Source of the DNA: an uncultured archaeon
GTDB lineage: Archaea; Nanobdellota; Nanobdellia; Woesearchaeales; CAIVOO01
DNA length: 5,919 nucleotides
Direction of reading: 5' to 3'
Assembly: GCA_903907555.1 (NCBI GenBank)
Contig: CAIVOO010000029.1
Span: 1-5,919 of the forward strand
The stretch's first letter is position 1. Each line of letters opens with the position of its first letter. The notes below the pieces were generated by a model. The model was not told where the DNA came from. It saw only the letters and a list, made by a program, of their open reading frames with translations, and made no database searches. This document shows positions 1-5,892 of this stretch, in pieces. A program made the translations under genes and the position numbers.

Positions 1-39
1 AAAAACTCCTAAGATTGCTTCAAGTGTCTTTGATGCCAT
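1..39 (-). CDS. Start of a gene running off the left edge (13 codons, partial)
   Basis: An ATG at 39-37 opens a frame that stays open to the window edge and encodes MASKTLEAILGVF. It is supported by a well-formed archaeal TATA/BRE element about 50 bases upstream, which would place transcription start near 62 and give a leader of roughly 23 bases. A GGGGG stretch at 53-57 lies 13 bases before the ATG, farther than an ideal Shine-Dalgarno site. The peptide alternates small and hydrophobic residues after a short polar start and could lead into a helix, but 13 residues are too few to name a family. It follows the large coiled-coil gene but has its own promoter, so it is probably a separate transcription unit. 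Product unknown. Confidence 0.6.
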   Translation of the reverse strand, partial: MASKTLEAILGVF

Positions 40-84
40 TTTAATAGTATTTCCCCCAGCTCACAGGTTTAATTTGAGAGCGAG

Positions 85-99
85 TATATAAATGTTTCG
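85..99 (-). promoter_or_regulatory. Archaeal promoter (BRE + TATA box) for the partial left-edge gene
   Basis: On the minus strand the sequence reads CGAAACATTTATATA. The TATA box TTTATATA lies at 92-85 and a GAAA-type TFB-recognition stretch just upstream at 98-95. The same arrangement precedes the operon starting at 3312. Using the usual archaeal TATA-to-start distance of about 26 bases, transcription would begin near 62, giving a short leader before the ATG at 39. Confidence 0.65.
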
Positions 100-100
100 A

Positions 101-123
101 AAATAGTGCTACTCATTAGTAAC
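101..123 (-). terminator. Possible weak hairpin plus T-tract after the coiled-coil gene
   Basis: Just past the TAG stop of the 684-residue gene the minus strand can fold as a six-pair stem (GTTACT with AGTAGC, one G-U pair) around an AATG loop at 123-108. It is followed by ACTATTTT. The stem is short and the T-run only four long, so this is a tentative call. Archaea often terminate on T-rich stretches without a hairpin. It sits directly before the next promoter, where a terminator would be expected. Confidence 0.25.
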
Positions 124-125
124 AA

Positions 126-2180
126 CTATTCTACCTTAGCCTTCTGCCTGGGCCTGATTTTTGCAGGAACAGCATACACTGTTTCAGAAAGAGGCCTGAA
201 CTTCTTCTGTTCTTTTTCAGCTTCACTTTCTGCCCTGTAATGCATTTGAAGGTGATTCAGAATGAGCGATGCAGTGTTCTCCTCGTACGCCCTGAAAACA
301 AGCTCTGACAAAAATTCTGGCTTTCCATCTGCTACATAAAGCGGTTCAGCATCATCAACTATAGGCCTTAGCATTCCATTCTGGTGAGCAGTATGCAGCT
401 TTTCATCTATTTCGTATATTGACCTAATAAAGCTGTCATCATCTTTTTGAGGGCCCAACGCCTTCAGTTCATTTAATTTCTGGCCAATGCTTGTATATTT
501 CCCTGAAGTATCTAAATAATAAACCACTCCATCAACCACTTCTGACTTGCAGTTCTTCTTCGGATGGGTCTTAAGCACTTTTTTTATCATGAAGGTTTCA
601 TATATGTCATTTATCACCACAGCCAGCGGCGTGATAGGTTGCCTGTTGGATTTTCTGACATAAACGCCATTAATAACCTCTGCCTCTGGCGTGACGCCCT
701 GCAAGCTTTCTCTGTTGAACATGTTATGAAAAAACATTTCTGAGATATTGCGTTTCTCGTATGATTTTTCTTCTTCAGGAGCTTTTTCCTTTTCTTTCTC
801 ATTAGCTTTCTTCTCATCTTTCACAATCTTGTAAGTAAGGGTTATTTGCTGCTGTTCTGAAGGTTGTTTTACGACTTCAAACCATTCACTTTTTGGTTCT
901 TCTGCGAACTGATATTCTTTTCCGTTAATGTTAATAATTGCTTTTTTGAGAATCTCAAGAATCTGCTCTTCTGAAATAGTAGGCTGTGAATCCTTCAGTG
1001 CTTTTGGTATATATGCCTGCAAATCCTTGATTGAAATTTCGATTGGTTTTTTCTCCTCAAGAGCTTTCTTCTCATCTATCGCAATGTTGTAATTCAAGAC
1101 TGTCTGCATCTGCTCTGAAAACTGTTTCGTGACATCAATCCCGTACTTGTTCATTATTTCCGGAAAGCAGTATACCTTTCCTTTCATCTTAAGGCCTATT
1201 GATCCGCACAAAAGCCCGTAATAAATATTTGTTGCAGAAGTATTATCTGTGCATCCAGTTAATATGCTCCTGTCCCATTTTCCTACCTTGACTTGTGATG
1301 CTATCTCTTTTAGCGCTTTAATTTCATTACTTTTTTCTTTGTTTTCTTTATCTTCTTTTTCAGAAACTGTTTTGGGATTTATTTTTATTATCGGTTCTGC
1401 TTTTTCAGCTGCTTCTAAAAATATGTCCTTATAATGATATTTCTTGTATTTTATCTTGCCGTCTGCACGATTGTTCATGCTATCTTCAATTTCATTGCGT
1501 GCGACAAGCTCTTTGTATTTTGCTGTTATATCCTGTCCAAGTGCTTCGAATTTTTTCTTAATCTGTTCATCAAACAGAAGCCTTGTCACCTGTATGTGTT
1601 CAAGGAGCTTGATTACTGTGCAGGTAACTTTTCCTGTAGCTGCATCTTTGAATACCTTGAAAGGCATCTGCTTGATTCTTGCTTCAAGCTCTTCTTCTTC
1701 TCTTCCATAATGATCAAGCAGTATTTGGTATCTTTCATCAATTCGGTCTATATTTTCACCTATCTTACTTTCGATTTCATCTATCTGTCTCTGCACAACT
1801 TCTATGTCATGCTTGATGGGTGCAATTTGAGCGTCTCTTTCTTCAGCAATATGCATTGCATCAACTTTTAACTCCTCAATTTTATGTAAAAAATAATGGT
1901 CAGGATTAGGCGATTTAATGACTTCTGAGAAAGTGTCTTGTAGGGATGCGCAGGCTTTTATTCTACTTACAAACTGTTCAAGCATTGAGTCCAATGTCTG
2001 CTGCAGTATCTCTCTCTGTTCTCTGATTGCGCTTAGTTCAGGGAAATCATTGCCTGCTTCAGCTTTTGCTTGTCTGTAATCTTCATGTAGCTTTTCTAGT
2101 TCTCCTTGAATTTCCGCATACTTTATTTGATAGAGCCTATCAAGTGGATTGTAAAATATGTTTTTTAGCTCTGATGTCAT
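126..2180 (-). CDS. Large coiled-coil protein with internal repeats, function unknown (684 aa)
   Basis: I do not recognise this protein. It has no signal peptide or membrane segment and is probably cytoplasmic. Residues about 10-235 are long charged helices with heptad-like hydrophobic spacing (for example IEVVQRQIDEIESKIGENID), consistent with a coiled coil. A Lys/Glu-rich linker follows near 270-290. Residues 334-378 are then repeated, ungapped, at 420-464, 86 residues later; both copies contain a GKxYxF strand, a KQxSEQxQ segment and a DEKKA end. The part before the second copy (ISIKDLQAYIP to ININGKEYQF) has a helix-helix-hairpin pattern that could be winged-helix-like, a weak inference. 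The tail is basic. The ATG at 2180 is chosen because AAGGA sits five bases upstream. An in-frame TTG at 2198 would add six residues, overlap the upstream gene and place that AAGGA inside the coding sequence. The start lies one base after the upstream stop, so translation is probably coupled to the membrane protein gene and the two likely function together. Confidence 0.85.
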   Translation of the reverse strand: MTSELKNIFYNPLDRLYQIKYAEIQGELEKLHEDYRQAKAEAGNDFPELSAIREQREILQQTLDSMLEQFVSRIKACASLQDTFSEVIKSPNPDHYFLHKIEELKVDAMHIAEERDAQIAPIKHDIEVVQRQIDEIESKIGENIDRIDERYQILLDHYGREEEELEARIKQMPFKVFKDAATGKVTCTVIKLLEHIQVTRLLFDEQIKKKFEALGQDITAKYKELVARNEIEDSMNNRADGKIKYKKYHYKDIFLEAAEKAEPIIKINPKTVSEKEDKENKEKSNEIKALKEIASQVKVGKWDRSILTGCTDNTSATNIYYGLLCGSIGLKMKGKVYCFPEIMNKYGIDVTKQFSEQMQTVLNYNIAIDEKKALEEKKPIEISIKDLQAYIPKALKDSQPTISEEQILEILKKAIININGKEYQFAEEPKSEWFEVVKQPSEQQQITLTYKIVKDEKKANEKEKEKAPEEEKSYEKRNISEMFFHNMFNRESLQGVTPEAEVINGVYVRKSNRQPITPLAVVINDIYETFMIKKVLKTHPKKNCKSEVVDGVVYYLDTSGKYTSIGQKLNELKALGPQKDDDSFIRSIYEIDEKLHTAHQNGMLRPIVDDAEPLYVADGKPEFLSELVFRAYEENTASLILNHLQMHYRAESEAEKEQKKFRPLSETVYAVPAKIRPRQKAKVE
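789..923 (-). repeat. Internal coding repeat, second copy (residues 420-464 of the 684-aa protein)
   Basis: This 45-codon segment aligns without gaps to 1047-1181, exactly 258 bases (86 codons) away. Shared residues include GK.Y.F, E, V.KQ.SEQ.Q..L.Y.I and DEKKA. Similarity persists in the DNA: AGCTTTCTTCTCATCT is identical on the plus strand at 804-819 and 1062-1077. The pattern fits an old in-frame duplication of a protein module. Confidence 0.8.
1047..1181 (-). repeat. Internal coding repeat, first copy (residues 334-378 of the 684-aa protein)
   Basis: This is the partner of the copy at 789-923. The first copy is preceded by a segment with three cysteines (TGCTDNTS, YYGLLCGS, KVYCFPE) that are not conserved in the second, so the copies have diverged and may no longer do the same job. 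Confidence 0.8.
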
Positions 2181-2181
2181 T

Positions 2182-3312
2182 TTATTCCTTCTTCTCAATT
2201 ATGTATCTTCTTGCCTTTTTCGGGAACTTGTAAGGCAGCTTATAGTATGTTTTAGGCTTTTTTTCTTTGACTACAGTTTCTTCTTGAGGGGCTGGTTCGC
2301 CAGCATCCTCGAATCCTGCGTCAAGCGAATTTCCAACCTGTGATACAGGAACAATTTTTTTTTCTGTAATCGGAACAAGCTGTTCTGGATGTTCTTCATA
2401 TGCCGCAACTGCAGCATCTGCTGGCTGCATTACTGAATCTGCATTGTAACTTTCTACATAATGTTTGACTATGTATAAACCCGCAAGCGCTGCTGTGATT
2501 CCTACTAAAGGTACAACAATCGCTTTTACATAGTCTCTTGCTGTTCTCCGAGTTTTCCTGGCAAGGACTTTTGTATCAACTCTCGGCAACTCGCCTGTTG
2601 TTCTTACTGGAGTGCCGACAATGTATGCTTGAGAAGCCTGGCTGCTTTCAGCAGGCTTGTCTTTTGGCAGTTCATCTGTTGTTTTTGCCGGACTGCCGAC
2701 AATAGTTCCCTGCGGAGTCTGGCTGCTTGCAACAGGCTGGCATTCTTCAGTTGCTGCCGGTCTATACGCAGGCACAGGCCTTGTTACCCTGCTAAAATAG
2801 TCTGCTTCGTCTTCTTTATCTGCACATTCGATTGCTGCCTGAGCGGCTTTGTGAACTTTTTCTTTCTTGAATTGCAGCATGCCTTCAAGCCCTGATATTT
2901 GAGTGTGTGTTTCCAAACTCCAAATGTGCATCTTTTCATTCAGAAGCATAAGGTCCTTGAGCGGTGTTTCTTTGTAGCGGGAAATAAAATATTTTGCGAC
3001 TTGTTCAAGATATAGAAGCTCTGCAGAGGACTCGCAAACAATGTGGATAACATATTTTTTGCCATCCTTTATAGACATGTCTTTCTGTTCTAATGCTTGA
3101 TTAACACAATATACTATGTCTTCTGGATCTGTGATTTTTTCTTCTGGCTTTTCTACATTAGGATATAGTCCAAGCATAAGGCAGGCAATGTCTGCAACTG
3201 TTGCCACATCTTCAGGATTATCTAGCCCTGTATTCAAGCGCTCTTCTTTAGCCCTATAGAACCTATTTCCTTTAAGCTCTTGTTCTCTAGTATTTAAAGT
3301 GTCAGGATGCAT
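2182..3312 (-). CDS. Single-pass membrane protein with duplicated linker, function unknown (376 aa)
   Basis: I do not recognise a family. Residues about 1-175 form a soluble, mostly helical region (including KYVIHIVCESSAELLYLEQV, which alternates strand and helix). Residues 176-246 are a Pro/Ser/Thr/Gln-rich, probably flexible linker holding two tandem 27-residue repeats (193-219 and 220-246). A basic stretch ARKTRRTARDYVK is followed by one hydrophobic segment at about 264-282 (AIVVPLVGITAALAGLYIV). The remaining ~95 residues are acidic/Pro-rich and end in a Lys/Tyr/Arg-rich tail. The positive charges before the helix predict N-terminus inside and C-terminus outside; there is no cleavable signal peptide. 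The ATG at 3312 has no SD but lies where transcription should start from the TATA box at 3344-3337, so the mRNA is probably leaderless. It is the first gene of a two-gene operon with the coiled-coil protein, one base apart. Confidence 0.85.
   Translation of the reverse strand: MHPDTLNTREQELKGNRFYRAKEERLNTGLDNPEDVATVADIACLMLGLYPNVEKPEEKITDPEDIVYCVNQALEQKDMSIKDGKKYVIHIVCESSAELLYLEQVAKYFISRYKETPLKDLMLLNEKMHIWSLETHTQISGLEGMLQFKKEKVHKAAQAAIECADKEDEADYFSRVTRPVPAYRPAATEECQPVASSQTPQGTIVGSPAKTTDELPKDKPAESSQASQAYIVGTPVRTTGELPRVDTKVLARKTRRTARDYVKAIVVPLVGITAALAGLYIVKHYVESYNADSVMQPADAAVAAYEEHPEQLVPITEKKIVPVSQVGNSLDAGFEDAGEPAPQEETVVKEKKPKTYYKLPYKFPKKARRYIIEKKE
2186..2190 (-). promoter_or_regulatory. Ribosome binding site deciding the start of the 684-aa gene
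   Basis: AAGGA lies inside the last codons of the upstream gene, five bases before the ATG at 2180. It favours that ATG over the in-frame TTG at 2198. The order AAGGA-A-TAA-A-ATG lets a ribosome finishing the upstream gene restart directly. Confidence 0.55.
2575..2736 (-). repeat. Tandem duplication of 81 bases (2 x 27 codons) in the membrane-protein linker
   Basis: Two adjacent in-frame copies, 2656-2736 and 2575-2655, encode PVASSQTPQGTIVGSPAKTT-DELPKDK and PAESSQASQAYIVGTPVRTT-GELPRVD. Core residues SSQ, IVG.P, TT and ELP are kept. The DNA period is exactly 81: TGCCGAC recurs at 2613 and 2694, and GGCTGCTT at 2640 and 2721. The copies differ at many sites, so the duplication is not very recent. 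It lengthens the linker between the soluble domain and the membrane helix. Confidence 0.85.
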
Positions 3313-3336
3313 TTTACTACTGGGTAATAAGGAACA

Positions 3337-3350
3337 TATATAAATATTTC
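3337..3350 (-). promoter_or_regulatory. Archaeal promoter (BRE + TATA box) of the membrane/coiled-coil operon
   Basis: The minus strand reads GAAATATTTATATA: BRE-like GAAA at 3350-3347 and TATA box TTTATATA at 3344-3337. Start of transcription about 26 bases from the box centre falls near 3314, practically on the ATG at 3312. No SD is seen before that ATG, which agrees with a leaderless transcript. The element lies in the 72-base gap after the HEPN-like gene, so this operon can be transcribed independently. Confidence 0.7.
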
Positions 3351-3384
3351 GGTTTAACTAATGGTTTTTACGTCAGAAAACAGC

Positions 3385-4071
3385 TTAAAACATCTTTTTT
3401 ACGGCATCAAGTGTAAAAAGCACAATTGCATGTGCCTGCTCTCTTGAAGGCACAAAAGCCTCGCTTTTCTTATGCACAGAATAAATCCTTACCTGATTAA
3501 TCAAGTGTATCTGCTCGCTAATGCCTGGAGGCAGTGAATAGTCGCTTTCCTTCAGTTTGGCTATAAGATTGCCCAATCCAATCCCTGGGGCTGTTTCAAG
3601 AATATCGCGTCCAGTAATGTCATAGTATTTGCGGTGCAGGGCAGTCTCAAGAATCCTCCCGCAAAGGATTATTGCAGAGCGAAAGGCGCCTGCCTCAAAG
3701 CAAACACCTAACTCTTTGAAATCAGCAGAAATTTCAGGCTGGACATCAGCAGGAACCTTCGGAAGTGAAAATTTCACAGAAGCTTCCTTCTTTACATTTT
3801 TCGGAAGGTTTCTCTGCAGCTCATCAATCTTCGCAGCAACTTTTTCAAGCTTTTTTGAAGATATGTCTGCAGCGATTTCATCAGAAAGCTTCCTTGCAGT
3901 GCCGTCGAGCTGCATGGCCTTAATCTCCTTGGCAGACTTCTCAATCACGCCCTTGTAATAAGCTGCCTTCTTGTCAGAAAAATCCCCGAGATTTGAATAG
4001 CTTTTTCCAATGTCCAATTTATTTGAAACAAAAAAATTTACAGCATTCAAAAAAAGAGAAAAATCAAGCAT
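3385..4071 (-). CDS. HEPN/DUF4145-like domain protein (228 aa)
   Basis: The C-terminal half (about 118-228) resembles HEPN-fold proteins of the DUF4145 kind: a helix beginning FEAGAFRSAIILCGRILETALHR, a variable middle (LGNLIAKLKES), then INQVRIYSVHKKSEAF and a last helix. R195 and H200 form an R-x4-H motif, the signature at the active site of HEPN ribonucleases; many DUF4145 proteins carry related motifs without proven activity. The N-terminal part (residues 35-95) is Lys/Glu-rich and helical, probably coiled, and may mediate binding. No membrane segment or signal is seen; it should be cytoplasmic. The ATG at 4071 is three bases after the stop of the DUF2892 gene and lacks a clear SD, so it is probably translated by coupling from the shared mRNA. 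RNA cleavage is possible but not shown. The family call is from pattern recognition only. Confidence 0.75.
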   Translation of the reverse strand: MLDFSLFLNAVNFFVSNKLDIGKSYSNLGDFSDKKAAYYKGVIEKSAKEIKAMQLDGTARKLSDEIAADISSKKLEKVAAKIDELQRNLPKNVKKEASVKFSLPKVPADVQPEISADFKELGVCFEAGAFRSAIILCGRILETALHRKYYDITGRDILETAPGIGLGNLIAKLKESDYSLPPGISEQIHLINQVRIYSVHKKSEAFVPSREQAHAIVLFTLDAVKKMF

Positions 4072-4074
4072 AAA

Positions 4075-4269
4075 TTACTTTAGCGGATTATGCTTGTTTG
4101 TGTTCCAGCCGAAAATAGTGTACAGAAGGCACCATCTGGTAACTGCAGTTAGAATCATCAAAACTGTCAGGACATACCACCACTGATTCCACACAGCGCC
4201 TAGATAAGCAGCAACAACACCAATTGTTACCCTTATGACAGCATCAATCGGACCAACATTCTTTTCCAT
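4075..4269 (-). CDS. Small two-helix membrane protein, DUF2892 (YgaP-type transmembrane domain), 64 aa
   Basis: The N-terminus MEKNVGPIDAVIRVTIG matches the typical DUF2892 opening (KNVG..D...R...G). Two hydrophobic helices follow at about 11-27 and 30-46, and the end CLLYTIFGWNTNKHN matches the usual CPLY..LG.NT motif with Leu in place of Pro. Family members are usually about 60-70 residues, alone or fused to rhodanese domains; their role is not well established. The start is the ATG at 4269. A GTG at 4278 in frame would add three residues, but it lies inside a strong SD (GAGGTGAT at 4281-4274, four bases from the ATG), so it is the binding site rather than the start. The gene has its own promoter upstream and is followed after three bases by the HEPN-like gene, with which it probably shares an mRNA. 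Confidence 0.88.
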   Translation of the reverse strand: MEKNVGPIDAVIRVTIGVVAAYLGAVWNQWWYVLTVLMILTAVTRWCLLYTIFGWNTNKHNPLK

Positions 4270-4273
4270 AAAA

Positions 4274-4281
4274 ATCACCTC
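4274..4281 (-). promoter_or_regulatory. Strong Shine-Dalgarno site of the DUF2892 gene
   Basis: GAGGTGAT is an eight-base match to the expected archaeal 16S rRNA 3' end complement (GGAGGTGATC) and ends four bases before the ATG at 4269. It decides the start against the in-frame GTG that lies within it. Confidence 0.8.
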
Positions 4282-4305
4282 TTTGCATTAAATAAAGAAT
4301 TATTG

Positions 4306-4319
4306 TTTTTAAAGGTTTC
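4306..4319 (-). promoter_or_regulatory. Probable archaeal promoter of the DUF2892-HEPN unit
   Basis: The minus strand reads GAAACCTTTAAAAA: BRE-like GAAACC followed by a TATA-like TTTAAAAA at 4313-4306. Transcription would start near 4283, leaving a leader of about 14 bases that just includes the GAGGTGAT site. It lies in the 56-base gap after the permease gene. It deviates from the TTTATATA seen at two other promoters, so confidence is moderate. Confidence 0.5.
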
Positions 4320-4325
4320 TTAAGT

Positions 4326-5072
4326 TTACACTTCTATTTTTGAAAAAACATAGCTTCCTATAATGCAGATTACAACAGTTATGACAATCAGAACTGAAAA
4401 ATCTGTAAACATCCCTAGATGCGAGACTCCTGTGAGCGAAGCCCTCACTCCGTCAACACCGTAAGACAGCGGATTAAATCGCGCTATCAGCGTCATCAAG
4501 CCAGGCAAGTTATCAAGAGGGAACAATGCGCCTGACAAAAAGAAAAGAGGCATGATAAAAAAATTCATTATCAATGGGAAAGCGTGCATGTCTTCAAGCA
4601 ATGATGCTATCGCAGTTCCAAAAGCTGTGAAAAGCACAGACATGAGGAACATGAAAAGCAATCCGACAGGCAGCATGTGCCAGTCTGTTATCTTAAATCC
4701 AATAATCAATGTGAGTATCAGGACAACAATTCCCTGCAGGAAAGCCACAGTGGCTCCTCCAAGAGTCCTTCCAATCATTATCTCAATCCTTGAGACAGGG
4801 GCTACAAGAGTTTCTTTGAGGAATCCGAACTTCCTGTCCCATATTACTTCAATTCCGTTAAACATTGCAATGAAAAGCACGCTCATGGCAATTATGCCTG
4901 GAGCCAGAAAATTTATGTAATTACCGCCGCCTGCTTTCTGGAATATCGGGCCGAATCCGAAACCAAGGGCTACGAGGAAAAGCAGAGGCTGGGCTAATGA
5001 GCCAATCATCCTGGGTTTCGAGCGCCAATATCTCTTCAACTGACGCAGCCACATTATGTAAATAGCTCCCAT
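4326..5072 (-). CDS. ABC-2 type transporter permease, DrrB-like (248 aa)
   Basis: This is the membrane half of an ABC exporter, expected to pair with the ATPase encoded just upstream. It has six hydrophobic segments at about 22-44, 54-74, 105-126, 134-158, 165-186 and 225-243. Between the second and third lies the conserved cytoplasmic stretch EVIWDRKFGFLKETLVAPVSR, typical of ABC2_membrane permeases of the daunorubicin/NodJ group, and the FNPLSYGVDGVR motif precedes the last helix. Length is normal for the family. Start choice: GGAGG at 5082-5078 is five bases from the ATG at 5072 but only two from the ATG at 5075; a TTG at 5084 would lie upstream of the site. The chosen ATG overlaps the ATPase stop as TGATG. 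Substrate cannot be read from sequence; relatives export drugs, lipids or polysaccharides. Confidence 0.93.
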   Translation of the reverse strand: MGAIYIMWLRQLKRYWRSKPRMIGSLAQPLLFLVALGFGFGPIFQKAGGGNYINFLAPGIIAMSVLFIAMFNGIEVIWDRKFGFLKETLVAPVSRIEIMIGRTLGGATVAFLQGIVVLILTLIIGFKITDWHMLPVGLLFMFLMSVLFTAFGTAIASLLEDMHAFPLIMNFFIMPLFFLSGALFPLDNLPGLMTLIARFNPLSYGVDGVRASLTGVSHLGMFTDFSVLIVITVVICIIGSYVFSKIEV

Positions 5073-5863
5073 CATCTCCTCCAAGCCCTGCTGTGCATTC
5101 TGAACTTATCAATAGCTGACGCTTTCTCGTCTCTGATTGAGCGCCCTGTAAGTTTCAGGAAAACATCTTCCAAAGATTTTGTGCGTGTTGATTTTTTTAG
5201 ACTTTCAACAGTTCCCTGCCTTATTATCTTGCCTTTGTCTATGATAGCGACTATGTCAGAGATTCTTTCAGCCTCTTCCATATAATGAGTTGTGAAAAAT
5301 ACTGTCATGTTCTCCTGCTTGTTCAGCTTTTTAATGTAATCCCATACACTGTTTCGCGTCTGCGGATCCAATCCAAGTGTCGGCTCATCCAAGAACAAAA
5401 TTTTCGGGTGGTGTATCAGCCCTCTTGCAATCTCAAGCCTTCTCTTCATCCCGCCTGAAAAAGTCTTTACAAAATCATCCTTCCTTTCCCACAGATGGAC
5501 AAACTTGAGCAGCTGCTCAATCCTCTGCTTTCTAAGTTTCCTTGGCACGCTGTACAGGACAGCATGAAATTCCATATTCTCATAAGCAGTAAGCTCATCG
5601 TCAAGACTGGGATCCTGAAAGACTATGCCGAATGAATGTCTGGCATCATCCTTCTGTTCTACAGGATCGAATCCATTGATAAGCATCTTGCCTGATGTCG
5701 GGCCTAGAAGGGTTGTCAGCATCCTGATGGTTGTTGTCTTGCCTGCGCCGTTAGGGCCCAGAAATGCAAAAATCTCTCCTTGCTTGACTTCGAAAGAAAT
5801 ATTATTTACTGCCTTGAACTCCTTAAATTTTTTTACAAGGTTTTTAACTTCGATTGCGAGCAT
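5072..5863 (-). CDS. ABC transporter ATP-binding protein, DrrA/CcmA-like (263 aa)
   Basis: This is the ATPase subunit that powers the export permease encoded immediately downstream. All catalytic elements are present: Walker A GPNGAGKT at 36-43, Q-loop VFQD with Q83, signature SGGMK at 136-140, Walker B ILFLDE with catalytic E160, D-loop GLDP at 164-167 and switch H193 in TTHYMEEAE. The C-terminal SLEDVFLKLTGR (230-241) is characteristic of the DrrA multidrug-resistance subfamily. Length is that of a single cytoplasmic nucleotide-binding domain, so a dimer is expected with two permease subunits. The ATG at 5863 has no SD; a TATA box centred about 26 bases upstream implies a leaderless transcript. 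Its last bases include the permease SD and its TGA overlaps the permease start, ensuring coupled synthesis. Substrate unknown. Confidence 0.95.
   Translation of the reverse strand: MLAIEVKNLVKKFKEFKAVNNISFEVKQGEIFAFLGPNGAGKTTTIRMLTTLLGPTSGKMLINGFDPVEQKDDARHSFGIVFQDPSLDDELTAYENMEFHAVLYSVPRKLRKQRIEQLLKFVHLWERKDDFVKTFSGGMKRRLEIARGLIHHPKILFLDEPTLGLDPQTRNSVWDYIKKLNKQENMTVFFTTHYMEEAERISDIVAIIDKGKIIRQGTVESLKKSTRTKSLEDVFLKLTGRSIRDEKASAIDKFRMHSRAWRR
5078..5082 (-). promoter_or_regulatory. Shine-Dalgarno site of the permease inside the ATPase gene
   Basis: GGAGG encodes part of the final Trp-Arg-Arg codons of the ATPase and stands five bases before the permease ATG at 5072. It selects this ATG among the candidates at 5084 (TTG), 5075 and 5072. 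Confidence 0.7.
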
Positions 5864-5884
5864 ATAATTTTGAAAATCGGTTAG

Positions 5885-5892
5885 TTTATAAA
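5885..5892 (-). promoter_or_regulatory. Archaeal TATA box of the ABC exporter operon
   Basis: TTTATAAA, preceded by ACC rather than a clear GAAA-type BRE, is centred about 26 bases before the ATG at 5863. That is the spacing expected for a leaderless archaeal transcript. The 56 bases upstream of the gene contain no SD. Confidence 0.6.

Noticed and set aside
996..1230. Three cysteines near residues 310-338 of the 684-aa protein as a possible zinc site
   Set aside because: Spacing C-x14-C-x12-C fits no standard zinc motif, no fourth ligand is evident, and the second repeat copy lacks them.
1434..1871. Plus-strand open frame of 145 codons
   Set aside because: It lies wholly antisense to the coiled-coil gene, has a Phe/Cys/Leu-rich composition typical of the complement of Lys/Glu-rich coding, and no TATA box or SD was seen before it.
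2180..2198. TTG start at 2198 for the coiled-coil gene
   Set aside because: It would overlap the upstream gene and place the AAGGA site inside the coding region; the ATG at 2180 has the correct spacing.
3313..3384. Possible terminator between the HEPN-like gene and the next operon
   Set aside because: No stable hairpin and only short T-runs (four to five) are visible, so read-through cannot be excluded.
4552..4920. Plus-strand 122-codon frame opposite the permease
   Set aside because: It is a shadow of the conserved permease gene, without its own signals.
4921..5112. Minus-strand 63-codon frame across the ATPase/permease junction
   Set aside because: It overlaps two well-supported ABC genes in another frame and its product shows no recognisable pattern.
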